This document shows, piece by piece, positions 52,590-62,811 of a DNA stretch of 64,000 nt (position 1 is its first letter; each line of letters starts with the position of its first letter). The DNA is from Turnera subulata (Eukaryota; Streptophyta; Magnoliopsida; Malpighiales; Passifloraceae), in assembly GCA_028386065.3 (NCBI GenBank), contig JAKUCV010007755.1, forward strand, positions 248,001 through 312,000. The letters run 5' to 3'. The translations under genes were made by a program, and so were the position numbers. The notes under the pieces are model-generated. The model did no database searches, was not told the DNA's origin, and was given only the letters and a program-made list of their open reading frames with translations.

Positions 52590-53435
52590 NNNNNNNNNNN
52601 NNNNNNNNNNNNNNNNNNNNNNNNNNNNNNNNNNNNNNNNNNNNNNNNNNNNNNNNNNNNNNNNNNNNNNNNNNNNNNNNNNNNNNNNNNNNNNNNNNNN
52701 NNNNNNNNNNNNNNNNNNNNNNNNNNNNNNNNNNNNNNNNNNNNNNNNNNNNNNNNNNNNNNNNNNNNNNNNNNNNNNNNNNNNNNNNNNNNNNNNNNNN
52801 NNNNNNNNNNNNNNNNNNNNNNNNNNNNNNNNNNNNNNNNNNNNNNNNNNNNNNNNNNNNNNNNNNNNNNNNNNNNNNNNNNNNNNNNNNNNNNNNNNNN
52901 NNNNNNNNNNNNNNNNNNNNNNNNNNNNNNNNNNNNNNNNNNNNNNNNNNNNNNNNNNNNNNNNNNNNNNNNNNNNNNNNNNNNNNNNNNNNNNNNNNNN
53001 NNNNNNNNNNNNNNNNNNNNNNNNNNNNNNNNNNNNNNNNNNNNNNNNNNNNNNNNNNNNNNNNNNNNNNNNNNNNNNNNNNNNNNNNNNNNNNNNNNNN
53101 NNNNNNNNNNNNNNNNNNNNNNNNNNNNNNNNNNNNNNNNNNNNNNNNNNNNNNNNNNNNNNNNNNNNNNNNNNNNNNNNNNNNNNNNNNNNNNNNNNNN
53201 NNNNNNNNNNNNNNNNNNNNNNNNNNNNNNNNNNNNNNNNNNNNNNNNNNNNNNNNNNNNNNNNNNNNNNNNNNNNNNNNNNNNNNNNNNNNNNNNNNNN
53301 NNNNNNNNNNNNNNNNNNNNNNNNNNNNNNNNNNNNNNNNNNNNNNNNNNNNNNNNNNNNNNNNNNNNNNNNNNNNNNNNNNNNNNNNNNNNNNNNNNNN
53401 NNNNNNNNNNNNNNNNNNNNNNNNNNNNNNNNNNN
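52590..53435. other. Assembly gap (N)
   Basis: This is a run of about 846 N inside the solo LTR. Sequence on both sides is low-complexity (A-rich before, repeated GGAAATTGGAATT after), which probably caused the gap. Frames crossing it are meaningless. Confidence 0.99.
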
Positions 53436-53589
53436 GGAAATTGGAAATTGGAATTGGAATTGATATGAGATGATGATATATGTGGGAAGTAGTGGTACGA
53501 CCCGATGGTTTGAAAACTAATTCTGGGATGCTATGGTCGGTTACTTGGTTTGGATACTTGATTTGATTGGCATGTTGATGCCTGTGGTT

Positions 53590-53867
53590 GGGGTATACCG
53601 AATACCCAGTGGCTCGGATATGCCGAATATCCGCGGTGGCTCGGATATGCCGAATATCCGCAGTGGCTCAGATATGCCGAATATCTGGTTGGTATGATGT
53701 TGACTGAGGTTGGGGTATACCGAATACCCAGTGGCTCGGATATGCCAAATATCCGCGGTGGCTCGGATATGCCGAATATCCGTTGTGGCTCGGATATGCC
53801 GAATATCCGCGGTGGCTCGGATATGCCGAATATCCGCAGTGGCTCGGATATGCCGAATATCCGGTTG
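53590..53867. repeat. 27-bp tandem array of small palindromes
   Basis: Eight units of GGCTCGGATATGCCGAATAT type with a 27-bp period lie in two blocks: three starting at 53611, 53638 and 53665, and five starting at 53733, 53760, 53787, 53814 and 53841. Each unit contains the inverted repeat CGGATAT-5 nt-ATATCCG. Each block is preceded by a related palindrome GGGTAT-5 nt-ATACCC (53591 and 53713). Confidence 0.93.
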
Positions 53868-54602
53868 TTCTGATATGTGGATTGGTTTTTGACCTAGCAT
53901 CCGGAATTAATTGATAACCTGGTACGACCCTAGCTTGTCCAGTGATGGGGCCCGGAAGATAAAATTGGTAATAAGAATAATTCAGCATTCATTGGTCTTG
54001 ATATAGTTGTTATAGTAATTTACTTGTGATGTGATTGGTTGAGCTTGATATGATTTAGTGGGAGACCTCTGTCGTGTTGTTGCGATGATTTCCTCTGTCG
54101 TTGCTGTTGTTTGAGTTGTTAACCATTGTTATGTTGTTCGAGATAGATTCATCTGATTTGATTGTTGTGTTACCTCGAAGGTGTTATGGTTGAATATATC
54201 ACTGTTTATCTTTCGTCGGTGAGCGTTTCGGACTCACCCCTCGCCTGCGGGGTTTCATCCCGTAGGATGAGTTGTTTGTAGTGCAGGAATGTACCGGGCG
54301 AACTGATGCGTACCCTTGGACAGGCTTGGATCCATAGATTGCATGTGTCGCATACAGTGTTAGTTATTTAAAGTCTTCCGCTGTGCATGTTTTTTATTAT
54401 TGTTGGGCCGTTGGGCCAGTTTTGATATGTTATTGTCGGGCCATTGAGCCGTGTTGAGATATTATCGATGTTTTTATTATGGGCTGTTGAGCCCGAGTTA
54501 TTGTGATATACACTGTATGCTAGGCCTTGTTGGGCTGGGTTGTCACAGTTCCGGCACGTGTTTACTGTATACGGTAAATACGGGTCGGGGCGTTTCATCG
54601 AG

Positions 54603-56391
54603 TAATGAATATCTGTATTATTAATTATTTCTCAAATTAAAAGTATGTATAATAGAGAATTTTATTTATGATTTTAGGTTTGTGGGCGACAAAAGACACA
54701 TAGTGGTTAAAAGTAACACATGCAGACAAAACACAAAAATTATTAGCAAAGATAATTAATCTTTTTATTCTTCCAGATTGCCAGATCTTAAAGCTACGAG
54801 GCTATAATAGATATGGTACGAGATATGAATGTGTTTAATTAGCTAGAACATTAACGAAGATTTTATTAATCTTGACCCAGTCCATGATCAGCTAAATCAC
54901 TAAATGTTGAGAGGAAGAGTACAGACATATAGACAAAGGCAAGAACGTGGACGTCGACGACAATAACGTGAGTGCTGCAACTAATCTTAATATTCCACCA
55001 AATCATTCGTCTTTTTCTTGCAGTTGATGTTTTCCTACGTTGTTAATGATAGCCACTTTAAGGTCTAGGCAAAAAGGGTTCGCCTTTAATTTCTCTTACG
55101 TACGTTTCTTTGGCTTCTAACCGGAATAAGATCAACAATTTAGTATATATAAAAAATGGGATCAATAAATCAGAAAAAAAAAAAGAGTTGATCGATCAGA
55201 AACAATTCTAATCATCTTCCTTGGACTAAGTATTAATGGTTATCGCCTCCACCGGAAACAGTACTGTAGGCATGTGCCATTAAATCTAGGGCAATATATA
55301 GAATCTATTAGTAAACTAGAAGCTAGGGAGGGGGTAGTCTTAGCTATAATTAAAACGAGAAGGAAACAGTCAATTTCAAGCTATGCATGCTGAACAGCAA
55401 ATACAAGAATATCCAAAGAAGATATATAATATTAAGATGGAAACTACTATAGATGAGTCTAGTAACACACTAACACTTCATTTTGGTTAGATTATAGTAT
55501 GAGGATATACTGCTTATCAATTTATAGGCGAAGCACTCAAGGAACCATTTTGAGTCAATTTCAAGATCGTAAAGAAATCCAAGATTTAGTAGGTTGGTAC
55601 TGGTCAAAGTAACCAGCTATTTGTTAGTTAGATAGGGATGACCGCCCTTCTTCCGGTTGAACTTAGTCAAAGTTCATTGTGCTTAACTTTTTAGGTGTAA
55701 TGTTCAAAGCAAATTCTCTTCTTACCCTACATTTTGGGATCAGACCAAAATATTAAACACAAAGAAAAACAACTCTCAATCTTGGACGAAGCCATACTTG
55801 CTCCAAAATGCAGGCGATTGATTGGACTAAATTTGCTTAATACATTTGGGAAGTATTTGTTAAATATGTATATTCACATTCGGGGTAACTTCTTTCTTTC
55901 CGGTTTTAGTCTTCCATACCCCATTTGGTCTCTGATCCGGTCATAGCATACCTGAGAATTGGCATTTTGACAACACCCTTTTTGCCCATTTGTTATATTG
56001 GGCTACTTTGTAACTTTGCAACTTTGGAAACCGGATCGGCCCATTTTTCAGGTTTCTTAGAAAAAAAAAAAAACAAAAGAATGGAACGGTGACCCCTTTG
56101 GGTTAAGCTGCTACATTCTTACTGCAGTTTTTAAATACGACAGCAGAGCAGTTCGATTTTCTTGAATTGGATGCATGGTTCCAATCTAATCTAAAGGCAG
56201 GTGTCGTTAATCGACCATATCATCAATCTGTTGCTTTTGAACGATTCTCTACTGCCATATAGGATCCATGAAGGCCATGACAACGTGATCTCTGAAAAAG
56301 TAGAAGATAATAAAAGTAGGTTGATGATGACTGAGAAGCAGAAGGAGCATGTATGCGTGACGATTGTGACGTGGGACGGCTAGGCCATATA
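54603..56391. other. Intergenic, no gene seen
   Basis: The sequence is AT-rich and lies between the solo LTR and the Helitron. I recognise no coding frame. Confidence 0.5.
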
Positions 56392-57309
56392 TCTATACAT
56401 ATATATAAAGCTGAATAAGTAGGTATTTTGACATTTGTCAAAATCCTACCTAAGTAGCACACACAATTATACACCAAAGGGAACTCTAACATGAATGGCC
56501 CTAAAAATTTTAATGTCAATTTTGATCTTTTTTTTATAAGATTATCATATTTAGTCCTAATAATTTTAAAGTATTTTTAAATATATCCTTTTTACTTAGT
56601 ACTGTAATTAAAGTTAGTGCAATAGAGTTTTGGGAATTAAAGTTGGTGCAAGAGAGTTTCCGGATGTGACATCCTAATAACTTTGCACCAACTTTAGTGT
56701 GTGGTATCCACTAAAATTGATATAATGAAATTTTGGAGATGGTTTTGCAAAAATCCATAGCAACTCTCCGTATTTTTTTTTAAAAAATTAATAGCAAGTA
56801 AATTAAGTCTTTGTAAGTGGTGCCACTTCTCTATATATAAATTTTTTCCGGTCAAAATCTTTTCCTATTTATATTGAACAATATTTTCCAACTGCATCCT
56901 TTAAGGTAATCTTTTTCCAATATATTATTTATATTTTTAGACATAATTAATATTTTTTTAAATCATAATAAACATACTTATAATGTCAAACTAAATCATT
57001 CTAACGAAAGATATGACATGAAATTGGTAATAAATTAATTAGTGGGGAGAAAGAAATGATTTCTCGTGATTTATAGAGCTTTTATAATATAAAAGGTTTG
57101 ATCATTTTCTCAGTAATATTGGATTTAGTATTGAAATTAATCATTGTGCCATGTTTTTAATATTTTTTTTGGAATTTATGAGAATCAATTATGATAATTT
57201 TTTCAATAAGTTCAAACTTTTAGCCAGAGAGGTATATATGCCATTATTGGATATTTTAAAAAATTAAAAAATATTTACGATCCGAAGCAACGCGAGGGTT
57301 TAATGCTAG
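56392..57309 (+). mobile_element. Non-autonomous Helitron, about 918 bp
   Basis: The 5' end TCTATACATATATATAAAGC and the 3' end GAGGGTTTAATGCTAG match plant Helitron ends (5' TC, 3' CTRR). The element sits between A (56391) and T (57310), the expected A/T insertion site with no target duplication. A weak, GC-containing stem (near CCGAAGCAACGCGAGG, 57282-57297) precedes the 3' end. There is no Rep/helicase coding sequence. Confidence 0.75.
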
Positions 57310-57748
57310 TATGCTATATGTGCCATTCTTTGATTGAGTATTCTCTTGCACAAAAAATATGCAAGGTGACAGGTTCTGTTGTATCTTCAGCTCAGCTGTC
57401 CACATTTTCAGCCCAATTTCATATATAAACGCTATTAATTGGTCTTTCTCTATCCACAGTCCAATTTAACTACAAGTTCAATCCCTTTCAATGACCCTTT
57501 ATTTTATTTTGGCTCATTCACTTCTCTAATATTTTGACACTTTCATGGTATACCATATATTCGTATTGTTTTGCCAGCAAAATTTCCTAGCTTGTTCAGG
57601 AAAGCCGACATCATGTGTTTCTGACACCAGACATATCTGGGGAATACGCAAAGTTCAGATGCTGGGGAAACATGATTATCCCAAGATATTGACCAATTGC
57701 CATGAGTACTATATATATACTGCAGGGAATTTATGTCTTTCAATATTC
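57310..57748. other. Intergenic spacer
   Basis: No gene was seen between the Helitron and the LINE target duplication. Confidence 0.45.
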
Positions 57749-58018
57749 GTTTGGACAATTACTTTTTTTTTTTGTCGAAATAGAATTTTATTGAAAACAA
57801 CTTGACCGGGAACCCAATATACAGTAGTACCCTGAGCATACATAGAACATGCAAGACTGATGCTTAAAATATTTTTCAACAAGTACATGGAACGTATAAA
57901 CGTTAGCTGATAAAGATATCCTTGAACGGCTATTCACTCCTTTGCTCTGGTTGGAAAATTTTGAAGGTCTTGGAATTGGCTAATGCCAATTGAGCCCCCA
58001 GAGTGCTCCCGCACTTGT

Positions 58019-58390
58019 TGTTAAAAATGCAAAGAAAAGGTTTCCTTTTGAATAGGAAACTATATCCAAAAGCTAAAAGATAGTTTACCCAAAGACAGAG
58101 TTTCCCTTGATGAGAAAACTCCCAAAGCTAAAAAATGATCATCAAAGATGATCCTAAAGATATGGAGAAGGAAAGGAAACTGAAACGTTAATCCAATCCA
58201 ACTCATCTCACTTATTACATCGGTTACATATTTATAGGCATAATTTGACACAAACTATAACTCTCCAGAACTCTCTGTAAGTTAGAATTCTGCAGAACAT
58301 TAGAATTCTCTAGAATTGTATTTATTTTTTTTTCTGCAACTTTCTAGATTGATCGTCAACTTTAACCCTGCAATAGGATCAATTTCAACA
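58019..58390 (-). repeat. TRIM LTR 1
   Basis: This LTR is 372 bp, with TG...CA ends on the minus strand. It is followed on + by the CTTCCCCTTGATCC form of the polypurine complement, which has one C fewer than the second copy. Confidence 0.9.
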
Positions 58391-58810
58391 CTTCCCCTTG
58401 ATCCTATTGCCTAGACTTCCACACAACTCACAAATTCGATGTGCATCAAACTTCTTCAACCAAAGCCTTCAAATTTCATGCAACCACATTTTTTCTGCAA
58501 TATTCTGCAATCGTATTTTTCTGCAGCATTCTCTTCATGAAAAGTTTTATGCAAACCAAAAACCTTCTGCAACACTTTCTTTAGCACTTCCTTACTTTCT
58601 TCCACCAGCATCACTCCTGCAACTTCGAAACAAACTTCAGGAACATCCTGCAAAAAGATGTCACACAAAAGAGAGACTTTCTCCAGAAAAACTCTCAAAA
58701 TATCTCCCTCCTTCCAAATTCTTTCCAAGGACGAGCACCAAAAGATTTTCACAACAAAAAGGAGACTCAAAGCTAAACAGGTCCTTTAAGATCATAGGGC
58801 TCCACTACCA

Positions 58811-59180
58811 TGTTAAAAACACAATGATAAGGTTTCCTTTTGAATAGGAAACTATATCCAAAAGCTAAAAGATAGTTTACCCAAAGACAGAGTTTCCCTT
58901 GATGAGGAAACTCCCAAAGCTAAAAGATGATCATCAAAGATGATCCTAAAGATATGGAGAAGGAAAGGAAACTGAAACGTTAATCCAATCCAACTCATCT
59001 TACTTATTACATCGGTTACATATTTATAGGCATAATTTGACACAAACTATAACTCTCCAGAACTCTCTGTAAGTTAGAATTCTGCAGAACATTAGAATTC
59101 TCTAGAATTGTATTTATTTTTTTCTGCAACTTTCTAGATTGATCGTCAACTTTAACCCTGCAATAGGAACAATTCCAACA
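58811..59180 (-). repeat. TRIM LTR 2 (middle)
   Basis: This LTR is 370 bp and nearly identical to LTR 1. It is shared by the two units of the tandem structure, so it serves as the 3' LTR of one and the 5' LTR of the other. Confidence 0.9.
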
Positions 59181-59607
59181 CTCCCCCTTGATCCTATTGC
59201 CTAGACTTCCACACAGCTCACAAATTCGATGTGCATCAAACTTCTTCAACCAAAGCCTTCAAATTTCATGCAACCGCATTTTTTCTACAACATTCTGCAA
59301 TCGTTTTTTTCTGCAGTATTCTCCTCATGAAAAGTTTTATGCAAACCAAAAACCTTCTGCAACACTTTCTTTAGCACTTCCTTACTTTCTTCCACCAGCA
59401 TCACTCCTGCAACTTCGAAATAAACTTCAGGAACATCCTGCAAAAAGATGTCACACAAAAGAGAGACTTTCTCCAGAAAAACTCTCAAAATATCTCCCTC
59501 CTTCCAAATTCTTTCCAAAGACAAGCACCAAAAGATTTTCACAACAAAAAGGATACCAAAGACTCAAAGGTAAACAGGTCCTTTAAGATCATAGGGCTCC
59601 ACTACCA

Positions 59608-59975
59608 TGTTAAAAACGCAAAGATAAGGTTTCCTTTTGAATAGAAAACTATATCCAAAAGCTAAAAGATAGTTTACCCAAAAACAGAGTTTCCCTTGAT
59701 GAGGAAACTCAAAGCTAAAAGATGATCATCAAAGATGATCCTAAAGATATGGAGAAGGAAAGGAAACTGAAACATTAATCCAATCCAACTCATCTCACTT
59801 ATTACATCGGTTACATATTTATAGGCATAATTTGACACAAACTATAACTCTCCAGAACTCTGTGTAAGTTAGAATTCTGCAGAACATTAGAATTCTCTAG
59901 AATTGTATTTATTTTTTTCTGCAACTTTCTAGATTGATCGTCAACTTTAACCCGGCAATAGGATCAATTCCAACA
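59608..59975 (-). repeat. TRIM LTR 3
   Basis: This LTR is 368 bp and close to the other two, with a few small changes (for example CTCAAAGC in place of CTCCCAAAGC near 59708). It borders the right target duplication. Confidence 0.9.
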
Positions 59976-60501
59976 CTTGTATACGCCAACATAGCCAGGC
60001 AGTGTGTTGAAGAGTAGAGCCGAATTGGATCTCTTTCCAGCTTCATACCGCAACCAGGTCGGGAGAAGTCCCTCGACCGTACCCAGTCTCAAACTTCCTC
60101 CACCATATTCTCCACCAGAGGTATATCCCCATGCTTCCCATAGAAGTATAATTAAAGTGGTGGGAAAACCATACTCCAAAATCCATACTAATAGATACCT
60201 CAAAACCTGCAGAATGCAGAACCAAAATACTTGAAGAGGGGTTTTTACAAAGCCTCCCCTCTTCTCCTCCTAGAACCTTCATTTGATGGGTGTGACGGCA
60301 TCATCAAGATGCCCACCAACCTTCCCATTTCCAGCACCATCCTCCTCATCACACATAAGACCCTCTGCCCACCTTCTCGCATCACGGCGCCACTGCAAGT
60401 CATCCGCCGTGATCTGGTAGACCTTTTGAGTCTTCCTAGCAAGTTTTTTCCAACTTTGCTTCTTGGCAGAAGAGCTTGCAGAAGCATGATGGTCTATCTC
60501 C

Positions 60502-61587
60502 CTAGCAAAGTTCAGCCACCGAGTTAAACCAGCCCCGGTGTATCTCTTTGACAATAGCTTGCCCTTCCTCTGTTCCAAGTATGCTCTCAGCCTTCCTTTT
60601 CTTCCATGCAGACCCTGCATCAGTATCCATAGTCACAGCCATGGTGGTCTTGTTCACAATCGCATCTCCGGACTCATACCTGCCTTCCGGAGGTGCCGCA
60701 GTGTTATTCGACATGGGGTTGGCCTCATGGAGAGGGTTGTTATGCTCCCTATCCACATTTGTCTGTACCCGAGGCGATGACCTTTCTTCAACCCCCGGCT
60801 TTCTATTTATCAAAGCTGAGCGCCCCACCAACTCTTTGGCTCTCATCCAAGGGCCATAGCTGAATATGGAATCCGCCTCTACCCCTTCATTTGCTCTGCT
60901 AGGTTTCTTACACCATCGCACCGAGTGGGTGATCCTACCGCACCATATGCAAAATTCTCCCAGCCTCTCGTACTTAATCTTAATCCACAGCTTCTTACCA
61001 AATTGGTCATACACATGAATCCCCGGGAGAAGAGGATGCTCCGACAGGAACTCTACCTTGGCTCTTACAAATCCCTTCCACCCCTTAACGTTCTCGATTT
61101 TGTCCCCAAGGGTGGGGTTACCCGGGAAAACATGAAGCAAACGCTGAATCCTAAGCTCATCGAGGAAACTCAAAGGTAATTCATGCAATTGGAACCATAT
61201 AGTGGACATTCTCCAAGGGATTTGACTAAGAGAAAGACTGGGTAGCCATCTTTGGAAATTAATGTGCGCATTTGCAACATTCCATGGGGAACCGCCAAGA
61301 CTACGGTCACAATCAGCTTCAAAATCAAACCCCAAAAGAAAGAGATTGTTACCTTTTTCCGTGATCTTGAAATCACCAGAAATGCTCCATACTTTCTGCA
61401 AGTTGGTCTTGACTGCTCCTGCAGAGAAGGTGCGTTGAGAGTACACCTTACCTACTAAACAGGTTCGGCTGATCATGTCACCCATGGTTTCTTCCATGAT
61501 CTCTTCGGCATCACCTGGGGGCCGGGCTTCAAAACGAACCACAAAATCTTCTTCTCGGAAGACAACCTCTGGAATCGGCGGATTCAT
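60502..61587 (-). CDS. LINE ORF1: DUF4283 and CCHC-like zinc knuckle protein
   Basis: This is an uninterrupted 361-codon frame of a transposon protein. Residues about 30-185 resemble the DUF4283 domain of plant LINE ORF1 proteins, with SLGGSPWNVANAHINFQRW, a WFQLHELPL segment and a KIENVKGWKGFVRAKVE segment. A zf-CCHC_4-type knuckle follows near residue 220 (YERLGEFCIWCGRITHSVRWC). Such proteins bind nucleic acid and are thought to act in LINE RNP assembly. The protein may have lost its original C-terminus by frameshift: a lysine-rich frame (60279-60620, with NFAREIDHH and KKQSWKKLARK) overlaps the end and looks like its continuation. Confidence 0.85.
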   Translation of the reverse strand: MNPPIPEVVFREEDFVVRFEARPPGDAEEIMEETMGDMISRTCLVGKVYSQRTFSAGAVKTNLQKVWSISGDFKITEKGNNLFLLGFDFEADCDRSLGGSPWNVANAHINFQRWLPSLSLSQIPWRMSTIWFQLHELPLSFLDELRIQRLLHVFPGNPTLGDKIENVKGWKGFVRAKVEFLSEHPLLPGIHVYDQFGKKLWIKIKYERLGEFCIWCGRITHSVRWCKKPSRANEGVEADSIFSYGPWMRAKELVGRSALINRKPGVEERSSPRVQTNVDREHNNPLHEANPMSNNTAAPPEGRYESGDAIVNKTTMAVTMDTDAGSAWKKRKAESILGTEEGQAIVKEIHRGWFNSVAELC

Positions 61588-61740
61588 GGTTTTAAACTCA
61601 CAATTCGAAACTGAGAACTTGGGCCAACACTTAAAGGATGAACAACTTTACACGAACAACTAGGGTTTACCAATTGGAGTTTTAGATTAGCAAATCTAAT
61701 CTCCAGACTCTAACTCTAACTTGGAGTTTGGACAATTACT

Positions 61741-62187
61741 TGCTATATTAATCTTTAACTAATCTCGCATATTACTGTTGTTCAACCAAAATAAGCCACC
61801 TCTTCTTTTTAATTAGGAACTATGTAACTATATATGAAGGAGGATATCTCAACTTCTTCAACTTCACTAATGTTACAGTTAACCTAATTAATTAACAAGG
61901 ACTATATATTTCATTAACATGAACTAGTATAGAGCTGGACGAGCAACATAATTAGATATATTTATCGAATTACGCATGTATCTTGGGATATGAATTTTGT
62001 TTCTGATCCTGCAGCTTATCAGCTCACACACACTGAGATGTCTGGTGCCCTGCTAATTTTGGGTTTACCCTTTAATTACCCGCTGTAAAAAACATAGTTT
62101 CACAAGAAGCTAATCATAATAAAAGATATTATATATTCCATCAAATACAAAGGAAAACAGGAACAGCAATGGGAAAAAGGAAAAACA
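61741..62187. other. Intergenic / zinc-finger gene 3' flank
   Basis: The sequence is AT-rich and I see no gene. It lies between the LINE target duplication and the stop of the next gene. Confidence 0.5.
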
Positions 62188-62811
62188 CTATCCAAGTCGA
62201 AGCTCCAAATCCAGAATATTCTGCGGATTTTTACGCCCAATCTCCAAATCCAAGTTAATATTGTCACCTTTCTTCAAAACTTCTAGCTCACGGTTTTGTG
62301 TCATCAAACACTTGTCAAGTCCACCAAACTCGACCACATTTTGCGTGCTCTTCTTCTTCCTTTCACTTCGAGGATCAAAAGACTCGGTGTTATTAGCACA
62401 TCCAGCCCCTGATGTTCTGATATTCTGATCGTATGAGGAGGACAAAGTTTTAAGGCTGGATGGAGGCGGAGAGGAATGATAAATGCTGGGGTAGGGTGAG
62501 AACTTAGCTGAAGATGATAACTGAGGTGGAGAACATGTAGGGTTAGGGTTAGAGCTGGGATAAGTTGGATTTGGATATTGAAGAAGCCATGAGGGTAGCT
62601 GTCTCAACCTGGCTGATCTGTCTCTCCTATGAACATTCGTATGACCCCCAAGTGCTTGAGCAGAGTTGAATTCTCTCTTGCAATAACTACATGTGTAGTT
62701 CCTTTGAAGACAACAAAAGCCAACTGAATCTTCTTCTCCATCGAGGATCGTGCCGTTACACTCACATTTATCTTTAATCATGGCTCCACCCCTATTGCAT
62801 GTCCTCTTCAT
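62188..62811 (-). CDS. Single C2H2 (QALGGH) zinc-finger protein with EAR motif, SUPERMAN/RBE-like
   Basis: This is a probable transcriptional repressor of 207 aa in one exon. The finger is CX2CX12HX3H (C41, C44, H57, H61) in the [19 protein letters not shown] block and is followed by [15 protein letters not shown]. The position after the QALGGH histidine is Thr (HTNVH) rather than the usual Met. The C-terminus ends exactly in the EAR motif LDLELRLG (200-207), and a second EAR-like LDLEIG lies at 187-192. The middle is Pro/Ser-rich. The organisation matches the SUPERMAN/RABBIT EARS/ZFP10-11 group. It is the second such gene here, on the same strand as the one at 49416 but clearly diverged from it. 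Confidence 0.88.
   Translation of the reverse strand: MKRTCNRGGAMIKDKCECNGTILDGEEDSVGFCCLQRNYTCSYCKREFNSAQALGGHTNVHRRDRSARLRQLPSWLLQYPNPTYPSSNPNPTCSPPQLSSSAKFSPYPSIYHSSPPPSSLKTLSSSYDQNIRTSGAGCANNTESFDPRSERKKKSTQNVVEFGGLDKCLMTQNRELEVLKKGDNINLDLEIGRKNPQNILDLELRLG

Larger units (their letters stand above)
51433..54597. mobile_element. Large solo LTR (Ty3/gypsy, Tekay/Del-like), about 3.2 kb
   Basis: The element starts TGTAACAGCCCGGG and ends GGGTCGGGGCGTTTCA. A perfect 5-bp duplication TCGAG flanks it (51428-51432 and 54598-54602). TG...CA ends, a 5-bp duplication and the absence of any gag or pol frame indicate a solo LTR. These end sequences are typical of Tekay/Del chromovirus LTRs as I know them. 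The interior has a purine-rich tract (51748-51910), a GC-rich proline-type segment (51920-52260), the N gap and a palindromic tandem array. Alternatively it could be a non-autonomous LARD-type element whose interior lies in the gap, but 846 N leave little room for that. Confidence 0.8.
58019..59975 (-). mobile_element. TRIM retrotransposon, three LTRs and two internal segments
   Basis: The order is LTR - internal - LTR - internal - LTR. A perfect 5-bp duplication CTTGT flanks the whole unit (58014-58018 and 59976-59980). LTRs are 58019-58390, 58811-59180 and 59608-59975 (about 370 bp); internals are 58391-58810 and 59181-59607 (about 420 bp). On the minus strand each LTR starts TGTTG and ends TTTTTAACA. 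TGGTAGTGGAGC, an initiator-tRNA-Met-type primer site, follows the LTR, and AAGGGGGAG, a polypurine tract, precedes the next LTR. The internals show no gag or pol, so this is a miniature, non-coding element. Its size and structure fit the TRIM class. Confidence 0.9.
57764..61725 (-). mobile_element. LINE with ORF1 but no ORF2, interrupted by a TRIM
   Basis: A perfect 15-bp duplication GTTTGGACAATTACT flanks the element (57749-57763 and 61726-61740). On the minus strand it starts at 61725 with a short leader, carries ORF1 (60502-61587) and ends with AATAAAATTCTATTTCGAC and an A run at 57764-57773. The TRIM at 58019-59975 sits inside it with its own duplication. Without the TRIM and one duplication copy the LINE is only about 2.0 kb. 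It contains no endonuclease or reverse transcriptase, although both of its ends are present. Confidence 0.85.

Noticed and set aside
52529..53473. Three long open frames
   Set aside because: They consist almost wholly of N and only bridge the assembly gap.
53590..53867. CRISPR-like array
   Set aside because: The units are contiguous with no unique spacers, and the genome is a plant.
53541..53988. Repeat proteins with ADIRHIRAT- or GYSAYPSHR-like units
   Set aside because: They are translations of the 27-bp palindromic DNA array; every frame of such an array gives a repeat protein.
51433..54597. DNA transposon with inverted ends (TGTAACAGCCC / TGAAACGCCCC)
   Set aside because: The ends match only partly, while TG...CA ends and a 5-bp duplication fit an LTR better.
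58398..59586. Frames of up to 149 codons in the TRIM, repeated in both units
   Set aside because: They fall in the non-coding internal segments, have no gag or pol similarity, and are on the strand opposite to the element.
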